22,803 nucleotides of DNA. It comes from an uncultured Lachnospiraceae bacterium. GTDB lineage: Bacteria > Bacillota > Clostridia > Lachnospirales > Lachnospiraceae. The position numbers and the translations under genes are program-made. Under the pieces are notes generated by a model. That model saw only the letters and a program-made list of their open reading frames with translations. It did not search any database and had not been told where the DNA came from. Location: contig CAJTTI010000007.1 in assembly GCA_910579225.1 (NCBI GenBank), forward strand, positions 70,614-93,416, given 5' to 3'. Position 1 is the stretch's first letter. Every line of letters begins with the position of its first letter. Below are positions 22,547-22,803 of this stretch, piece after piece.

Positions 22547-22803
22547 ACAGTTCCTCCATTTCTCTGATTTCTTTTCTCAGCCGCTCTTCTTGTTCCTTCT
22601 GGTTCAGGAGCCGTCCCATCTCCGGGCACTGAAAGGCCAGAATGGAATAATCCCCATGATTCTGAATTCCATGGAGCCAGTCTGTCAGTTCCACATCTTC
22701 TCCAAAAGCTCCGGAGATAAAATCCGTCATCTGCTCCAGAAAACAAATTACTGCTTCTTTCTCCTTCTGAAACACCGTTTCTTCTTCTATCAATCCGGAC
22801 AGA
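22524..22803 (-). CDS. Unrecognised protein, C-terminal 92 residues (runs off right edge)
   Basis: The frame is open from the right edge to TGA at 22524. A TTG at 22793 could be a start, but the frame has no stop before the edge, so the gene most likely begins outside the window. The visible part is acidic and helical, with a central stretch DWLHGIQNHGDYSILAFQC and a C-terminal coiled coil rich in Gln/Glu/Arg (LLNQKEQEERLRKEIREMEEL). No known motif is seen. It overlaps the YfcE gene by 23 bases and so is probably in its operon. Confidence 0.65.
   Translation of the reverse strand, partial: LSGLIEEETVFQKEKEAVICFLEQMTDFISGAFGEDVELTDWLHGIQNHGDYSILAFQCPEMGRLLNQKEQEERLRKEIREMEELYEAVDRK

Noticed and set aside
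1..22803. Defence system, prophage, integron or biosynthetic cluster
   Set aside because: No nuclease, reverse transcriptase, toxin-antitoxin pair, integrase, phage structural gene or synthase was found; the genes are housekeeping, transport, sugar use and signalling.

Overview
The window looks like chromosomal DNA of a Clostridia member, most likely Lachnospiraceae. Clues are the moderate AT bias, strong AGGAGG-type ribosome binding sites, sigma-A promoters, the secG-rnr-smpB-ssrA order, a mannitol/BglG-type PRD regulator in a sorbitol PTS locus, and lipoprotein-based amino-acid ABC transport. Nearly all genes are on the minus strand. The taxon is inferred from gene content, not from a marker comparison.

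Layout: 1-184 is the start of a coiled-coil protein that runs off the left edge. 485-1822 is a MATE efflux pump. 1827-7556 (minus) is a glucitol/sorbitol locus in the order gutM, IIC2, IIBC, sorbitol-6-phosphate dehydrogenase, PRD regulator, IIA and an HPr-like protein. A single-polypeptide IIC2-IIBC sorbitol permease diverges from it at 7761-9314. An orphan OmpR-type response regulator (9348-10022) diverges from an unrecognised alanine/glutamate/lysine-rich protein (10233-11126). 11180-14142 encodes an HPt protein followed by a hybrid histidine kinase with two receiver domains. 14345-14681 is tmRNA with its terminator, followed upstream by smpB, rnr and secG. secG has a long 5' leader made of a perfectly duplicated 103-bp structured unit. 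18059-21174 is a polar amino-acid ABC transporter cassette with a binding lipoprotein gene at each end. 21462-22803 holds a four-cluster ferredoxin-like protein, a YfcE-type phosphodiesterase and the 3' part of an unrecognised gene.

How the parts work together: the sorbitol locus should import and phosphorylate a hexitol, then oxidise it to fructose-6-phosphate under control of GutM and the PRD regulator. Its IIA has isoleucine where the family phosphoacceptor histidine is expected. The HPr-like protein keeps His15 but has Glu at the Ser46 position, so one or both may be regulatory rather than ordinary phosphocarriers. secG, rnr, smpB and ssrA link protein export with ribosome rescue and decay of the freed mRNA. 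The HPt and hybrid kinase form a phosphorelay with no output regulator in the same operon.

I see no CRISPR array, insertion sequence, prophage or recognised defence system. The strongest candidates for something undescribed are the tandem structured leader of secG and the atypical IIA/HPr pair in the sorbitol operon.
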